The translations under genes and the position numbers were made by a program. A DNA stretch of 64,000 nt, from assembly GCA_032718475.1 (NCBI GenBank), contig JAUCBJ010000788.1, forward strand, positions 1 through 64,000. The letters are read 5' to 3'. The stretch is from Nemertoderma westbladi (taxonomy: Eukaryota > Xenacoelomorpha > Nemertodermatida > Nemertodermatidae). A model generated the notes under the pieces. It saw nothing but the letters and a program-made list of their open reading frames with translations, did no database searches and was not told the DNA's origin. Shown here piece by piece: positions 35,690 through 46,800 of this stretch (its first letter is position 1; the number at the start of each line of letters is the position of its first letter).

Positions 35690-35930
35690 GTATGGCCCTA
35701 ATGCTGTTAAGCTCATTGTATTTCATTCTGGCCCTTTTTTCAGCTCAGTTTATGGGTAAGATCAATTTGGATGCAAAAGGCCACTGTAAAAGATGTATAT
35801 TTGTGGCCCTAATGTAAATCATCTCATTCTTTATGATAGTAAAGGTGGCCCTTTTCCCGTTCATTTAATTTAATAAATCATTATGAATCAAATGGGCCAG
35901 TCAAACTTTCTCAAAAAATGACATGAATAG
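35690..35930. repeat. GGCCC-rich dispersed repeat, copy 1
   Basis: It shares TGGCCCTAATGTTGTTAATC-type words, CATTCTTTATGAT and TTTAATAAATCA with the copy at 37345-38010. Non-coding; the family is unknown. Confidence 0.55.
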
Positions 35931-36018
35931 TAACATGATTTGTAAGCCTCAGTTAACCTAAAACTAAAATAATGTAGATTTTAATAAACATTATTTTTGT
36001 TTGAACATATTTTATGTA

Positions 36019-36303
36019 CTATACGGTTAGACTTTCAAGTTCCCATGTCATCAACGGGCGGTTATCGCCGTGCTTAAGTATAAATTCTACACACAGACAG
36101 TCTTTAAAGTTCACTTGTCTGCCGCTAGGGGGGCGAATTGACAGAAACGTAGAAGTAGCTGTGTAATTATAGAACCAACCATCAGATTCATCTGAAATTT
36201 GGTAGGAGTGACCTTGGAGCATTGCATAATTATAAATTATTGGTGAGTTTGTCGCCGAGGCTACTCTACGGGGTCGAAAGAAGTCAACAAAGCGGGCCAT
36301 CAC
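36019..36303 (-). CDS. Hypothetical 94-residue protein, or exon
   Basis: It opens with Met-Met-Ala-Arg and reads a balanced sequence with SYQISDESDGWFYNYTATS and a C-terminal DCLCVEFILKHGDNRPLMTW. No domain is recognised. Part of it (SYQISDES) is repeated with a stop codon near 37222-37265 on the same strand, as if an exon or retrocopy had been duplicated and decayed. A single short frame in repeat-rich DNA may also be chance. Confidence 0.3.
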   Translation of the reverse strand: MMARFVDFFRPRRVASATNSPIIYNYAMLQGHSYQISDESDGWFYNYTATSTFLSIRPPSGRQVNFKDCLCVEFILKHGDNRPLMTWELESLTV

Positions 36304-37344
36304 TGCTCAGATCCGCGAACGCGAAATAACTACTCTCGATCCCGACACAGGGGATGTGAATTGGTGCTACAAAAGAATTATTTATTACATGGGAAAAAAA
36401 GTATAACTTTTTTCATTATTCTCAAAGCATTTTATTTACCGAGCGCCAGCGAAGTTAATAAAGGGTTGAGAGAATATTGAAAAAAAAAATGTTTCACGTC
36501 TTTTTCCCCATGTACTACGTAATTGTATTCTTAAATTTGTACTTTTTTGTTGCTTAATTCGTTAATAAAATATAGAGCGATATAGTGTTACAAAATATAT
36601 TTAACTGTAGTATTTTACTATATTGCTTTCATAGTTACTGACTCTTCAACTCCTGATGCTGCCTTATTCAATGTTAAAATGATTTTGTGTTCTCGAATAT
36701 TTTGTGGAAATATTTCACTGTTAGGTAGCTATTTGTATATTAGTACTACGTAAAAAACTTTTAAAATACGACGTCCTTGCTTTCACAGTTTGTTGGTGAG
36801 TCACTGATTGCAACTACTTTGAGTGTATAACAGTATGACTTATTTGCATTAGATCATTATAAGGAGTTTTATATGCTTAATGAAACACAGTACAATATAC
36901 ACTATAATATCGATAGAACGCGGCCAACGCACAGTACACGTGGGATCTAAGTTCGCTTCTCCTCTAGCGTGTGCTAATTAATGAGTTAATAAGGTCTAAG
37001 TTCGCCTGGCTTTCAATGCGGAATCTAAGTTCGCTTAAGTTACAAATTAAGTTACAAATTTGTATGTAGACCCTCTTCCTCATTACCTAACCGTAATGAC
37101 ATTTATAAATCTATAAATTTTTATAAATATCTTGCCATCGTAAATTAGTGGCCTTTTTAGTTCTATAGCATTGTCCACATGACACCACCACCACCCCACA
37201 CACACACAATTGTAATAATTAGAACCAGTCATTAGATTCATCGGATATTTGGTAGGAGTGGTAAGTCTCGTGCTGCGCGAATGCTCCAGCCCGTATGTGC
37301 AAGATAAGGTTGATATCGACTTCGACTAATACCGCTAATTAATA
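36304..37344. other. AT-rich unique region
   Basis: It contains a decayed partial copy of the 36-kb frame (37222-37265), three ATCTAAGTTCGC-type words near 36950-37035 and a CACACACA stretch near 37200. No gene is seen. Confidence 0.35.
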
Positions 37345-38010
37345 ATTTTTTCAGTTAATTTGATTAGGTACTAATCAATTTGGATTGAAATCGGGCCATT
37401 TTAATCAATGTATAATTATGGCCCTAATGTTGTTAATCTCATTCTTTATGATGGAAAAATGGACCCTTCTTCGGGTCATTTTATTTAATAAATCAATTTT
37501 GAAACAAGTGGGCCACTCAAATTCTCAGCTCAGTTTATTTGTAGGAACAAATTGGATTCAAAAGGGTCACTGTATAATGGCCCTAATGTTATTTATTTCC
37601 TTTTCAGTTCGGCCCGTTTCCTTCTCAACTAATTTGATAAATTTGTTATGAAGTCACATCAAATAGGGCCTGTTATGGCCCTTTCTTTCTTCACTATATA
37701 GTAAGCTCAGTTCGGGCCAATGATATATTATTCCAGACAGTAAGAGGGCCAATTTTGGCAAATTTTGGCCCTTTTGACTTTTTTGGCCCTAATTCCATTT
37801 TATACATTTTGGTAAGTGGCCCGAAAATTGTGTTTTCATTTAGTAATAAAATGAAGGTGCATAACTTTTTAGAGGAACCGTATACACAAAGGGCCATCCA
37901 AGCCCGTTTGCGGTTTCGGGCTAAAGGGCCAAAAAGGGGCTAAAGGGCCACTTTTTAATACCCCCAAGTCGCAATAGGGCCACTTTTGATATACAAAAGT
38001 GGCCCTTCAG
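37345..38010. repeat. GGCCC-rich dispersed repeat, copy 2, ending in a hairpin
   Basis: Homologous to 35690-35930 and longer, with repeated AAAGGGCCA and TTTTGGCCC words. It ends with a perfect 12-bp inverted repeat, AGGGCCACTTTT (37976-37987) and AAAAGTGGCCCT (37995-38006), with a 7-base loop. A terminal hairpin hints at a mobile element end, but no other end was found. Confidence 0.5.
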
Positions 38011-38190
38011 CCCGAACGTATATCTATATATATATAGAAAATTGTAACATTACTCAATGCCGTTAGTATTAACGTTGTTTGTCGAATATAGAGGTGATTG
38101 TTGTCCCAGGTGGATATCGTAGTTTAAAACAGAATAATAATAAGTATTGCGATTCTAAACAACATTATTTCAATTAATTCAAACAGAACG

Positions 38191-38219
38191 TTTCGACGAA
38201 ATACATTCATCATCATCAG
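38191..38219 (-). ncRNA. Hammerhead-ribozyme-like core in Penelope-like 3' end
   Basis: On the minus strand CTGATGA (38219-38213) is followed by an 18-base segment that can pair GATGAAT with ATTTCGTC, then GAAAC. CUGANGA, stem II and GAAA form the conserved hammerhead core, and Penelope-like elements are known to carry hammerheads. I could not place stem III and the cleavage triplet convincingly, so activity is not claimed. Confidence 0.4.
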
Positions 38220-38579
38220 CCAAATAAACAGCGTAAACTAGCAAAATATAATGTACTTTACGAAATACAACATACTGTAAATAAAGTAATTATTTTAAGA
38301 TTTAGTTAATTATTAATGTAGTAAATATGAAACAAAGTTATTATGATCCTAGAATTGTGTAAATAAGACAAACAACAAGTAGGTCGTCAGTCTGTAACAT
38401 GCGATAAATACAGAAATGTGAGAGCAGTAGTGCGGGGGGGGGGGGGGGGGGGGTCACCTACAAACATTAAAATATAAATAACGGGAAAGACGTGCCTTTG
38501 ATGTTTAGTGAGGGTTTTTGTCTGCCAATTGTGATGCTTTCTTTAATTAGAAGATCGTAATTACTTTGTGCCTTGCCTA

Positions 38580-38856
38580 TTATATTAAAATCATTGTATC
38601 ATTGTAATTATGTTTGTGGTCATACTCTATAGCGTGATCCCGTATTGCAGAGTGTTGTGGGTTGGCCACAGGCTTTCCCGTTCTTGGTGAGACTCCCAGG
38701 TGGTCACAGACTCGTGTCTTAAAATGTCGCTCGGTTTTACCGATGTAAACAGCATTACAGCTGGCACACTTGAATTTGTACAAGACAACGGGTCTCCTCG
38801 CAGCTGGAAATCTGTCCTTGAACGGGAAGTGGGTGCCCAGTCTGATGTTGGGTTTG
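38580..38856 (-). pseudogene. Penelope-like GIY-YIG endonuclease domain (C-terminal part of split ORF)
   Basis: Just left of the LTR insertion the minus strand reads a basic linker (RLGTHFPFKD), then LYKFKCASCNAVYIGKTERH and FKTRVCDHLG to a stop at 38580. The Cys pair before VYIGKT and the Arg in the following helix are hallmarks of the GIY-YIG nuclease of Penelope-like retroelements, which nicks target DNA. Across the insertion the frame joins the RT tail at 53588-53880 when one copy of the 5-bp duplication is removed. The domain itself looks undamaged; the gene was broken by the insertion. The rest of the RT on this strand is missing. Confidence 0.8.
38852..38856. other. Target-site duplication of LTR element, left (GTTTG)
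   Basis: GTTTG directly precedes the left LTR and is repeated at 53588-53592 directly after the right LTR. Confidence 0.85.
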
Positions 38857-39412
38857 TGTGACGGGATCCACCGAGGATCCCGGTTTATCCGGTTTCTAAT
38901 CTACGCGTCCCCGCCGTGTGTATGTGAAAAGGTAGAAAGAGTTATTGATCGTATATATAGTTCCAAAGGTATAATAGTATAGAATGATAGTTATTGTTAT
39001 AAATGTACCGGTAAATGATAATGTGCTACTGACAGTGGACGGAGATGACGGTAATTAGAGTTCCGGTACCGTCCTAACTAACTGACTTACTACAAGTGAA
39101 TGGGATAATATGATGACTGGTAATATATATTGCACGGTTGGCCATGTGGTGTTACTCAGTCGATGCTTTCCCCCCATTGGCTAATAACCTAATTGTCGCC
39201 CTTTTACCTCCCTTGGAGTGTTTCCCTTTACCCCTGCTATTCCCTCTCTCTCAGGGGTGTAACCCCTGACCCCTATTGTGTGTATGTTCTCTGGGGTTTC
39301 TCCTTCCCACTTTGTTGGGGTGACACGAGGTTGATTGATAGTCGACCTCATGTTCCCAATATTGCTTAAACCTCAGTTTATGGGGTGGTTAGCGGAATTG
39401 AATAAGCTAACA
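38857..39412 (-). repeat. LTR, left copy (3' LTR of the minus-strand element)
   Basis: 556 bp, beginning TGTGACGGGATCC and ending AATAAGCTAACA (TG...CA). It matches 53043-53587 with about ten substitutions and one 11-base indel region near 38950. It holds inverted repeats GGGATCC-ACCGA-GGATCCC near its start and CAGGGGT-GTA-ACCCCTG. On the minus strand it is preceded by a GGGGGGAG purine run. Confidence 0.9.
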
Positions 39413-39420
39413 CTCCCCCC
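39413..39420 (-). other. Polypurine tract next to 3' LTR
   Basis: CTCCCCCC on the plus strand, GGGGGGAG on the minus strand, directly abuts the left LTR. This is where plus-strand priming occurs in LTR elements, and it fixes the element as minus-strand. Confidence 0.65.
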
Positions 39421-40263
39421 ATGCTATCTTCCCGGTGAGAAGATAGCATCCACCTCTAGTGCGCTACAATTCCGCTGGATCCCGATCTAGTATCGGGTGT
39501 GGGGTTGAATTATTTTCTTGGAGCCGGCTTTCCAGGCCGCTCCCTATGGGTATGATATTGCTACCCCGTCTTGGTACAACTCTACCTATTTGTACCAAGA
39601 CATCTGGCGTCCCGTGTTGGGCCGATCGTGCGCTTCTTTCACACAATTTTGTTTCCCCAACACTTTCGCCCTGATTCTCCTCCACTCTCACCCTAACTCT
39701 TACATACTCTCGGACCCCCTCGTCCCTCACTCTGCCTCTTACTTCTCCCCCCCCCCCATACTTGAATTGCGCCCACACTCTCTCCACACTCCGCACCATT
39801 ATTCCATTACTCGACCCCTCTTCAACCCACTTACTCATCTCCGACGAGTCTCACCCCCTTTTCCTGTGCCGTCGCACTCAGGAAGTGTGAAATCGTCTAG
39901 TGTCTCGTTTGTGGCGTATAGTGCCATAGTCAACTAGTCCCCCGTCCCAGTAGCTAATTGGAAAAGGTTATTTTTGGCTATAGTACTTACATTGAATATA
40001 TTTGCTTACTAAACTAATAATAATTGCTACGTACGTACATATTAATTGCACTTTTCAATTATTTAGATTACTTGAATTCGTACTTAGGAGTTCGCACGTC
40101 TCACGTGGTGCCTTCCAGGCACACCACATCGAAGTCTTAGTTCGTTCCACCTGACTGTGGGAACCACCTCAACTCCTTTCCTCTGTCGTCCTCCTCCCTT
40201 GGTCGTTTCTTGGTCGCTGCCGCTCCCTTGACTTTATCTCACGCCCCACAACTTTCCACACTT
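39421..40263 (-). other. 3' region of the LTR element
   Basis: A 124-codon minus-strand reading (39838-39464) contains Arg/Val repeats and looks low-complexity. I cannot assign it. The remainder is C-rich non-coding DNA. Confidence 0.35.
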
Positions 40264-42247
40264 TCACGCCCCCATCCTGTGGCTTGACTCACGGCAGTAG
40301 AGACAACTAGTCCCTTTCTGGAACCGGTACAGACAGCTCCTTTCCTGGTGGGTCTGTCTCCCACAGTAATCACAGCCGAGCACCAATGTCTCCCGCCCCA
40401 CGTTGTCTTTCATCCCAAGCGATCTCTGCGGTCTGTGGAGTCGCTGGTAAGCAAATTTCTGGACCTTAGCGTCCCTGTCCACATCGATCTCCTCGCCCCT
40501 CCCGGGCATCGTCTCCCCGAATACTACCCGTGGTGCTGTCCCCGGTTGCTCGCCCAACCTGATAGTGCTCCCCGCGAAATCCATCGCCGGCTCCTCATGC
40601 ACCCAGGCCCGCTTGCCGGGTCTGTCCCAGAAGGCTCTCGCCCTACTGGCCGTCACCACCCTCCCGCCAACCCAGTCCGTGTCCGAGTGGCCTATCCTCG
40701 CGATGGGCGGCATCTCTCCGAACTCGTCGTCATCCTCGTCCTCCTCTGGGAGTGGCTCCAACCCCGGTATCCCGGTGGACCCACTGTGTCCCTTCCCACC
40801 TTGGCTCTCACCCGTGGCTCTCCACCCTTCTAGCTCTCCTAACCTCCTTAGCGGGTGATGATCACCCTTGGCGCCCGCTGGTATGGGCGTCGTCTGCAAC
40901 CCCGATGTCGACTGTTTCGGTGATCCCACCGTCCATCCTAACTCTCGCCCTAGAGACTCCCCGAACTCCCTGACGACGTCCAACAAAGTTCGTCTAAGGC
41001 CGCCTGTTCCTCGAAGCCGTAGCTCTGCGCCCTAGCTTCCTCCTCCCTCTCTTCTGCTTCTCTCCTCTCCTGTCTAGCGATTTCTTCCAATCGCTTCGCT
41101 TCTCGTCTGTCCGCCTCTAGCTGCTCCCATCTCCGATATGGCGTATCTACCTCCCTGTAGACTAGATGTTGGCAGTTATAGTACACCGGCTCGCCCTTCA
41201 GCCCCGGGTGGTCTACCAGACCCTTGAAAGCCGTCTTAAAGGCTCTTCTGTAGCTCAGGGGTGATCCCGATAGCAGAAATGCCGTTGGTTCCTTCCCAAT
41301 GACGACGGTCATGAATAGGTTTAGCAAACCCATCATTATCCAGTCCTCCTGCAGGATATATCACTTCTGATATACCTTTATCGCTCCTCTTCGGAATTGA
41401 TACACCTCTTGTTTCCCTGGCCTTGCTCCCCACTTCAGCAAGTTCGCTAACTCTGCTCCGTACTCTTCTCTGAACTTCCCCCAGTTCATTGGTTTGTGAC
41501 ACACGAGCCCCAATAGCTGGCCCATCGCTACCGCTCCACATTGGCCTGTGTTCTCGACTAGTCCCAACCCGTCTGGTGCTGTCATAGCCATGAAGACCGT
41601 CTGCATGTCCAGAAGGTTGGGGGTGTCCAGACCGATGATTCTCTCCGCATCGTCGCGAATCACCGATCCCACTTTCGTCGTCGACTTCTCTCTCACTAGA
41701 ATTTGCACCGCCTTCGACAACCGGTTCAACTTCGGCCCGTCCTTCTTCCCATACGTCCCCAGGTCGAATAGAAAAATATCCACATTTGGCGCAGCCAAAT
41801 GTAGGAGTATGGTTCTGGCCGATCCCGCCGATCCTCTCCTCGAACCCTCCTTGTCTTCCACGGTTCCTTCGTCGTTAGGATCATGTATCCTCCCCTGCTG
41901 ACGGACTCTACGAACCTCTTCCAATCTTTCCCCGGCGGCTCCCTCGCGTACTTCGGAATCCCGAACTTCGCCTCGTCTCCTTTCGTCACATAGTGGAAAT
42001 GCCCGAAGATTGCGTTGTCCAGCGACGGTGTCCCGTAGGTCCCGACCAGTCGCTGTTTGTGCACCTCCCTGAAATGGTCCTGCAGCGCTCGCGCTTTGTG
42101 ACCCCTCTCCAGCCGCTGATAGTATCCCTTCGTCTTAACTTCTGGATGCCTCTCGGTGAAATCCACCAGTATCTCCTTTCCTCCTAGCTCCACCTTTCTC
42201 TTTCGCACAAGTTTGCTTGCCATCTCGAACTCTGCCCGATCGCTCAC
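40264..42247 (-). pseudogene. Unfamiliar second protein of the LTR element, globular N-part, zinc-knuckle C-part
   Basis: Four minus-strand pieces (42247-41726, 41924-41361, 41336-40950, 40986-40264) follow one another with two frame changes and one in-frame TGA at 41361. The N-terminal 300 residues look globular (PNLLDMQTVFMAMTAPDGLG, VAMGQLLGLVCHKPMNWGKF). Next is an Arg/Glu coiled coil (LEEIARQERREAEEREEEA), then a disordered acidic part. The C-terminus has a full knuckle CDYCGRQTHQERSC and a second, CLYCRESSH, cut by TGA where its fourth Cys is expected. It is not RT, RNase H or integrase. A globular body, coiled coil and knuckles suggest a nucleic-acid-packaging (nucleocapsid-type) protein, of host, retroelement or viral origin. 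That is inference. Confidence 0.55.
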
Positions 42248-42710
42248 CCGTTGGGTGGTGCCTTGCCAAGGCGCAATAGGATGAGTGATAGGTTAAGATG
42301 GTTTATTTCAGTTCGATGGCCTACCTCTCTCTGGATTACTAAGTTAATTAGCCTAAATTTTACTACTTTATTTCTGAAGCTACCAAATTGTACCCTAAAT
42401 TGCAATTTTGTCAGTTACTTTTATTATGTTCCAAACTTTCTTGCTTCTGTTACCATAATTTGTTAATTTTCTAGCCCTATTCTATTTTTTAATATTTTAA
42501 TTTAATTCAATCCTACTATCGTGCTACTACTTACTATTGCCTATGGATTATTCTATTTCACAATCCACATTCTGGCCTACTCTGTGGGCCTGTGCAGTAC
42601 AGCAGTATGCGTCGCATGGCCTACACGATTTATCCAGCTGTATTCATATGCCCCCCTCTCACTACTCACTACCAACTAATATCTATACTATATATACCCT
42701 TCTACCTCTT
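42248..42710. other. Non-coding spacer in the LTR element
   Basis: AT-rich, upstream (minus strand) of nothing but the second frame's start. No feature is recognised. Confidence 0.35.
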
Positions 42711-43330
42711 ACTCTAACTAACGGTACTACGTACCCTCTTACTAACTTCTAACTAACTCTTACTCCTACTAACTGGTACTACGTACCCTCTTACTAACCT
42801 CTAACTCTCTCTAACTAACTAACGGTACTACGTACCCTCTTACTAACCTCTAACTCTCTCTAACTAACTAACGGCACTACGTACCCTCTTACTAACCTCT
42901 AACTCTCTCTAACTAACTAACAGTACTATGCACCCTCTTACTAACCTCTAACTCTCTCTAACTAACTAACGGTACTACGTACCCTCTTACTAACCTCTAA
43001 CTCTCTCTAACTAACGGTACTACGTACCCTCTTACTAACCTCTAACTCTCTCTAACTAACTAATGGTACTACGTACCCTCTTACTAACCTCTAACTCTCT
43101 CTAACTAACTAACGGTACTACGTACCCTCTTACTAACCTCTAATGCTAACTCCTACTAGCCAGTACTACGTACCCTCTTACTACTTCTAACTCTCCCAAC
43201 TAATGGTACTACGTACCCTCTTCCTAACTCTTACTATCTGCCTAACGGTACTACGTACCCTCTTACTACTCTAACTCTCCTAGCTAATGTTACTACGTAC
43301 CTTCTACCTACTAACTCTTACTATCTAACT
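42711..43330. repeat. 49-bp tandem array inside the LTR element
   Basis: About twelve units of GGTACTACGTACCCTCTTAC, TAACCTCTAACTCTCTCTAA and CTAACTAAC; spacing between GGTAC words is 49 at 42824, 42873 and 42922. GGTAC-TAC-GTACC is an inverted repeat in each unit. The last units are degenerate. Confidence 0.85.
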
Positions 43331-43829
43331 TCTATCTGCCTACTTACTGCGTACCTAGTTATGTAGTATTATTTATTTTATTTTTATTTATTTTTATGTG
43401 TGGGAAGGGCGTCTCGCCCTCAATCCCACCCCCCTCAGTCCAAAACTTGGACGACTAAACTCTACTAAACCTCGCTTTAATTCAACTTAAGGTGCTCCCT
43501 CTAGAAGACACCTCTACCCGCACTCCTACGGATCTAACTCTTCCATCTCAGTCCAACTTATTGGACGACTCAGCGACCTAAGGGGTGATTCTTCCAGCAG
43601 GCAACTCTCCCACTGCCCCCCTATAGGTCCTCTGACTCTTCGCTCCCCTCTCCTTGTCAATTCGGTTGGCCTTTTCTCCTGTCTTTGAATTTGGAAGTGC
43701 TGTCTTCTCTCTGTATTATTTTATTTCTCGTGGTTGTCCCTTGGCGGCAAAGTGCCACCCTTCAATTTGTCGTTCGGCAGTATAATGCCGCCCCTGTTTT
43801 ATTCCTTAATCTTAGATGCCATCTCTGCT
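43331..43829. other. Non-coding part of the LTR element next to the LINE
   Basis: No coding signal is visible. It ends with the 13-bp LINE target duplication TGCCATCTCTGCT (43817-43829). Confidence 0.4.
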
Positions 43830-46800
43830 ACTACTACTACTAGTAGTAGTACTACTACTAGGATCGGCATGCTGCATTGCAGCTGCATTTTTAAGAATGC
43901 TGTGCCGGCTTGTCAACAAAATTGCACCGCCACAACTCCCTATCACCCATGACATTTGCTAGATCATCCGCATCTTTAAGGCCAGTGTCCTTTAAGATGC
44001 GTCTCAAGAAAGTCATGGGCTGTCCACCATGCTTATTCACTCCATGAGGCTGCCAAAGTACAAGATTATGCACTGGCTGGTCCTCACGGCGAAAGCAATG
44101 TCCTGCAAAGCGGAGGCGATTTTGTTCTAGTGTCAAGCTTGGGGGAACCAATGAGACACCTCCAATGTTATATAGTGTCTGGTTGGAGATGTGTGCATTG
44201 TACTTGACACAATGTACCCGGCGTAGCATTCTTGTGAATGTGCCATCCAGAGATTTGGTGTCCTCAGCAGTTAGAGCCCAGCATGGACTCCCGTAGAGGA
44301 GTACTGGAACTACTGCTGCTCTAAATAATCGGACCTTAAGTTTCCGATTAATTCTAGGTGACTTCCAAATCCTGGAAAGCCTATTCAAGGCTGCCCATGC
44401 CTTTCCCTTACGTATTCGAAGGTCCTCACCTGACTTCCGGATCCATGATCCCAGGTAACAGAAGTCGTCCACATGCTCAAGCATACCATCCTTTGAGCTT
44501 ATGCTCATCCGATCAGAGACTTGCTGAGGACTTTCAAAGTTAACTGTCAGAATTTTGGTCTTTCTGGAGTTAATAAAAAGACCAACACTAGAAGCAGCAT
44601 GTTCTAATGAGCTGAGGAGCCGCTGGGCTCCCTCTAATGATTCTGAGAGTACTCCTAAGTCATCAGCAAAGTCTAGATCAGTTAGGTACGTGGCAGGATT
44701 TCCTCGACTTCTGGAGCCAGTAGGTGGAGTTATCATCACCCCATCATCATTATGATGATCTAAGGACATGCGTAGAACATAGTCAACCACAATAATGAAC
44801 AAGAATGGTGCAAGTGTGTCTCCTTGGAGGACGCCCCATAACACTTCAAATGGTTCTGTGTCACCGTCAACAGTAGACACAAATGTTGTCGAACCATCGT
44901 ATACTGATCTGATTGCTGCAATAATTTCATCAGGAATCCCATATAATGAAAGTATGCTGAACATACGTGAGCGAGAGACTGAATCAAAGGCCTTGAAGAA
45001 GTCAACAAAGATAACAGCCAGATGCCTGTCTTACTTTTTTGATAACTCTTCAATTATCCTTCTAAGTGCCAAAATGGGCTCCATGGTCCCACGACCTTTA
45101 CGGAACCCATTCTGATTTCCACGTAGCAGTCTCTCAATGGGATCCCTGATGCGATTTAATAGAATTCTATTGTATAGTTTTGCAGCAATCGAGATCAATG
45201 AGATTCCCCGAAAAGAACCATAGAGTGTTAGGTTACCCTTCTTGGGAACTGGCACCAACTTATTTGTTTTCATTTCTTGTGGGACTCTTGTTGTACGGTA
45301 CATGTCTACTATGATGGGATAGATGAGCTTTAAACACTCAGGTATTTTAAAGACCTCAGGGGGAACACCATCTACTCCACTGGCACGATTGGTCTTAATG
45401 CTCTTTGCAGCAGCCTTCACTTCTGCAAAGGAGATATCGCCAATGGGAATATCTGGGAGTACAGACTCAGACACTTTTACTTCTATAAAGTTATCAGGCA
45501 ATACCCTGTCATTATTGAGGAGCTTTTCAAAGTGGGCTTTCCAACCATTGAGGCGATCGGCTGGTGATTCAGCCTTAACCTTGGTGGTTGGTTGGCTTTT
45601 CCGCCCAGTAAGCAGATTGATCGATTTCCATGCCTGGGATGATTGCCTGCTGTCGTCAGCATTATTGATGGCATCAACCTGTTGGTTTATTAGCTCTTGT
45701 AGATTAACAGAGTACTGCCTGTTCAGGGACCTAGATGCAGCTTTAACTGCATTCTTGGCCGCTGTAGTCTGTTTGAGTCGGGACTCTTTCTGCGCCTTAT
45801 GAAGGTCATTTCGGCACTTCTGAATTTTGTTGTCAGTCCAGGGGGCCCTTTTCCTGTTTCGAGGGTATACAGGAACTGTTTCTGCAGCTGCTAACTTAAC
45901 TGCTTCTGTAAAGGCAGTATAGCCCTCACAGTGATCTGCCGCCTCAGAGGCAAGAGCCTCATACCTGTTGCTCAGCTGTAGTGTGAAGCTGGATCTCACA
46001 CTTGGCTGTTGCAACAGAGAGGACCAGTCATGCCGTGGCAAGGCAGATTTCGTTGTTCTGCTAGCACGTAGACTAAGTCTTACCTTGGCCACAATAAGGC
46101 GGTGATCACTGGAGAAGGGTCGAAGTGTAAATGCATTACAGTCTTGTATAGAGCTCCTGTATTTCCTACGAAACAGAATATGGTCTATCTGGGACTTGTG
46201 ACCACTGGGTCCACTATGAGTCCATAGCTTTCCAGTTCGCTTCTTGAACTGGGTTCCAGCCGAAAACAATCCATTTCCAGAGATAAAATCCTGAAGATGG
46301 ACAGAATTTCGGTTAACACTATTGCTATAGACCCAGGGCGATGTAGGTGATTGATGCAGACTTGCATTAAAGTCTCCCAGGAATGTTAAGAATGCATGCT
46401 GATCCACTCCATCAGTTGCTGCTTGTAGATTGTGGTAGAAATTTTCCACCTCCTCTACAGGGGCAACACTAGTTGGAGAGTAGCACACAATCAGAACCAC
46501 CTTAGGAAACTTCTTAGCCAGTCTTCCAGAACATGAGAAGTGGCAACGGATGATGCGGTTAGAGATTTGGTCTATTTTGTCCAATGCTGCATGTGCAGTT
46601 GGATTCATCAATAGACCAATTCCACCATTGCCACTATCATCTGCTGACGCGAGGGCGAGTCGCCAACCGCCCCCCATGTCCTTAATCAGAACCTCATCAG
46701 TCTGTCCAGTCTGCATTCGGTGCTCTTGAACACCCACTGCGCTAAGAGAAAGCTTATCTGCCAAGGCAGTCAGCTCACCTTGTCGCATTGGGGACCCGAG

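Larger units (their letters stand above)
38146..38856 (-). mobile_element. Penelope-like element, 3' portion (left of LTR insertion)
   Basis: It includes the GIY-YIG coding end (38580-38856), a 3' untranslated part with a 20-G run on the plus strand (38434-38453), and a hammerhead-like core at 38191-38219. The element continues across the LTR insertion at 53588-53880. Its left boundary is not determined. Confidence 0.65.

Noticed and set aside
39459-39937. Plus-strand frames in the LTR element
   Set aside because: The element's genes and polypurine tract are on the minus strand; these are shadows in C-rich DNA.
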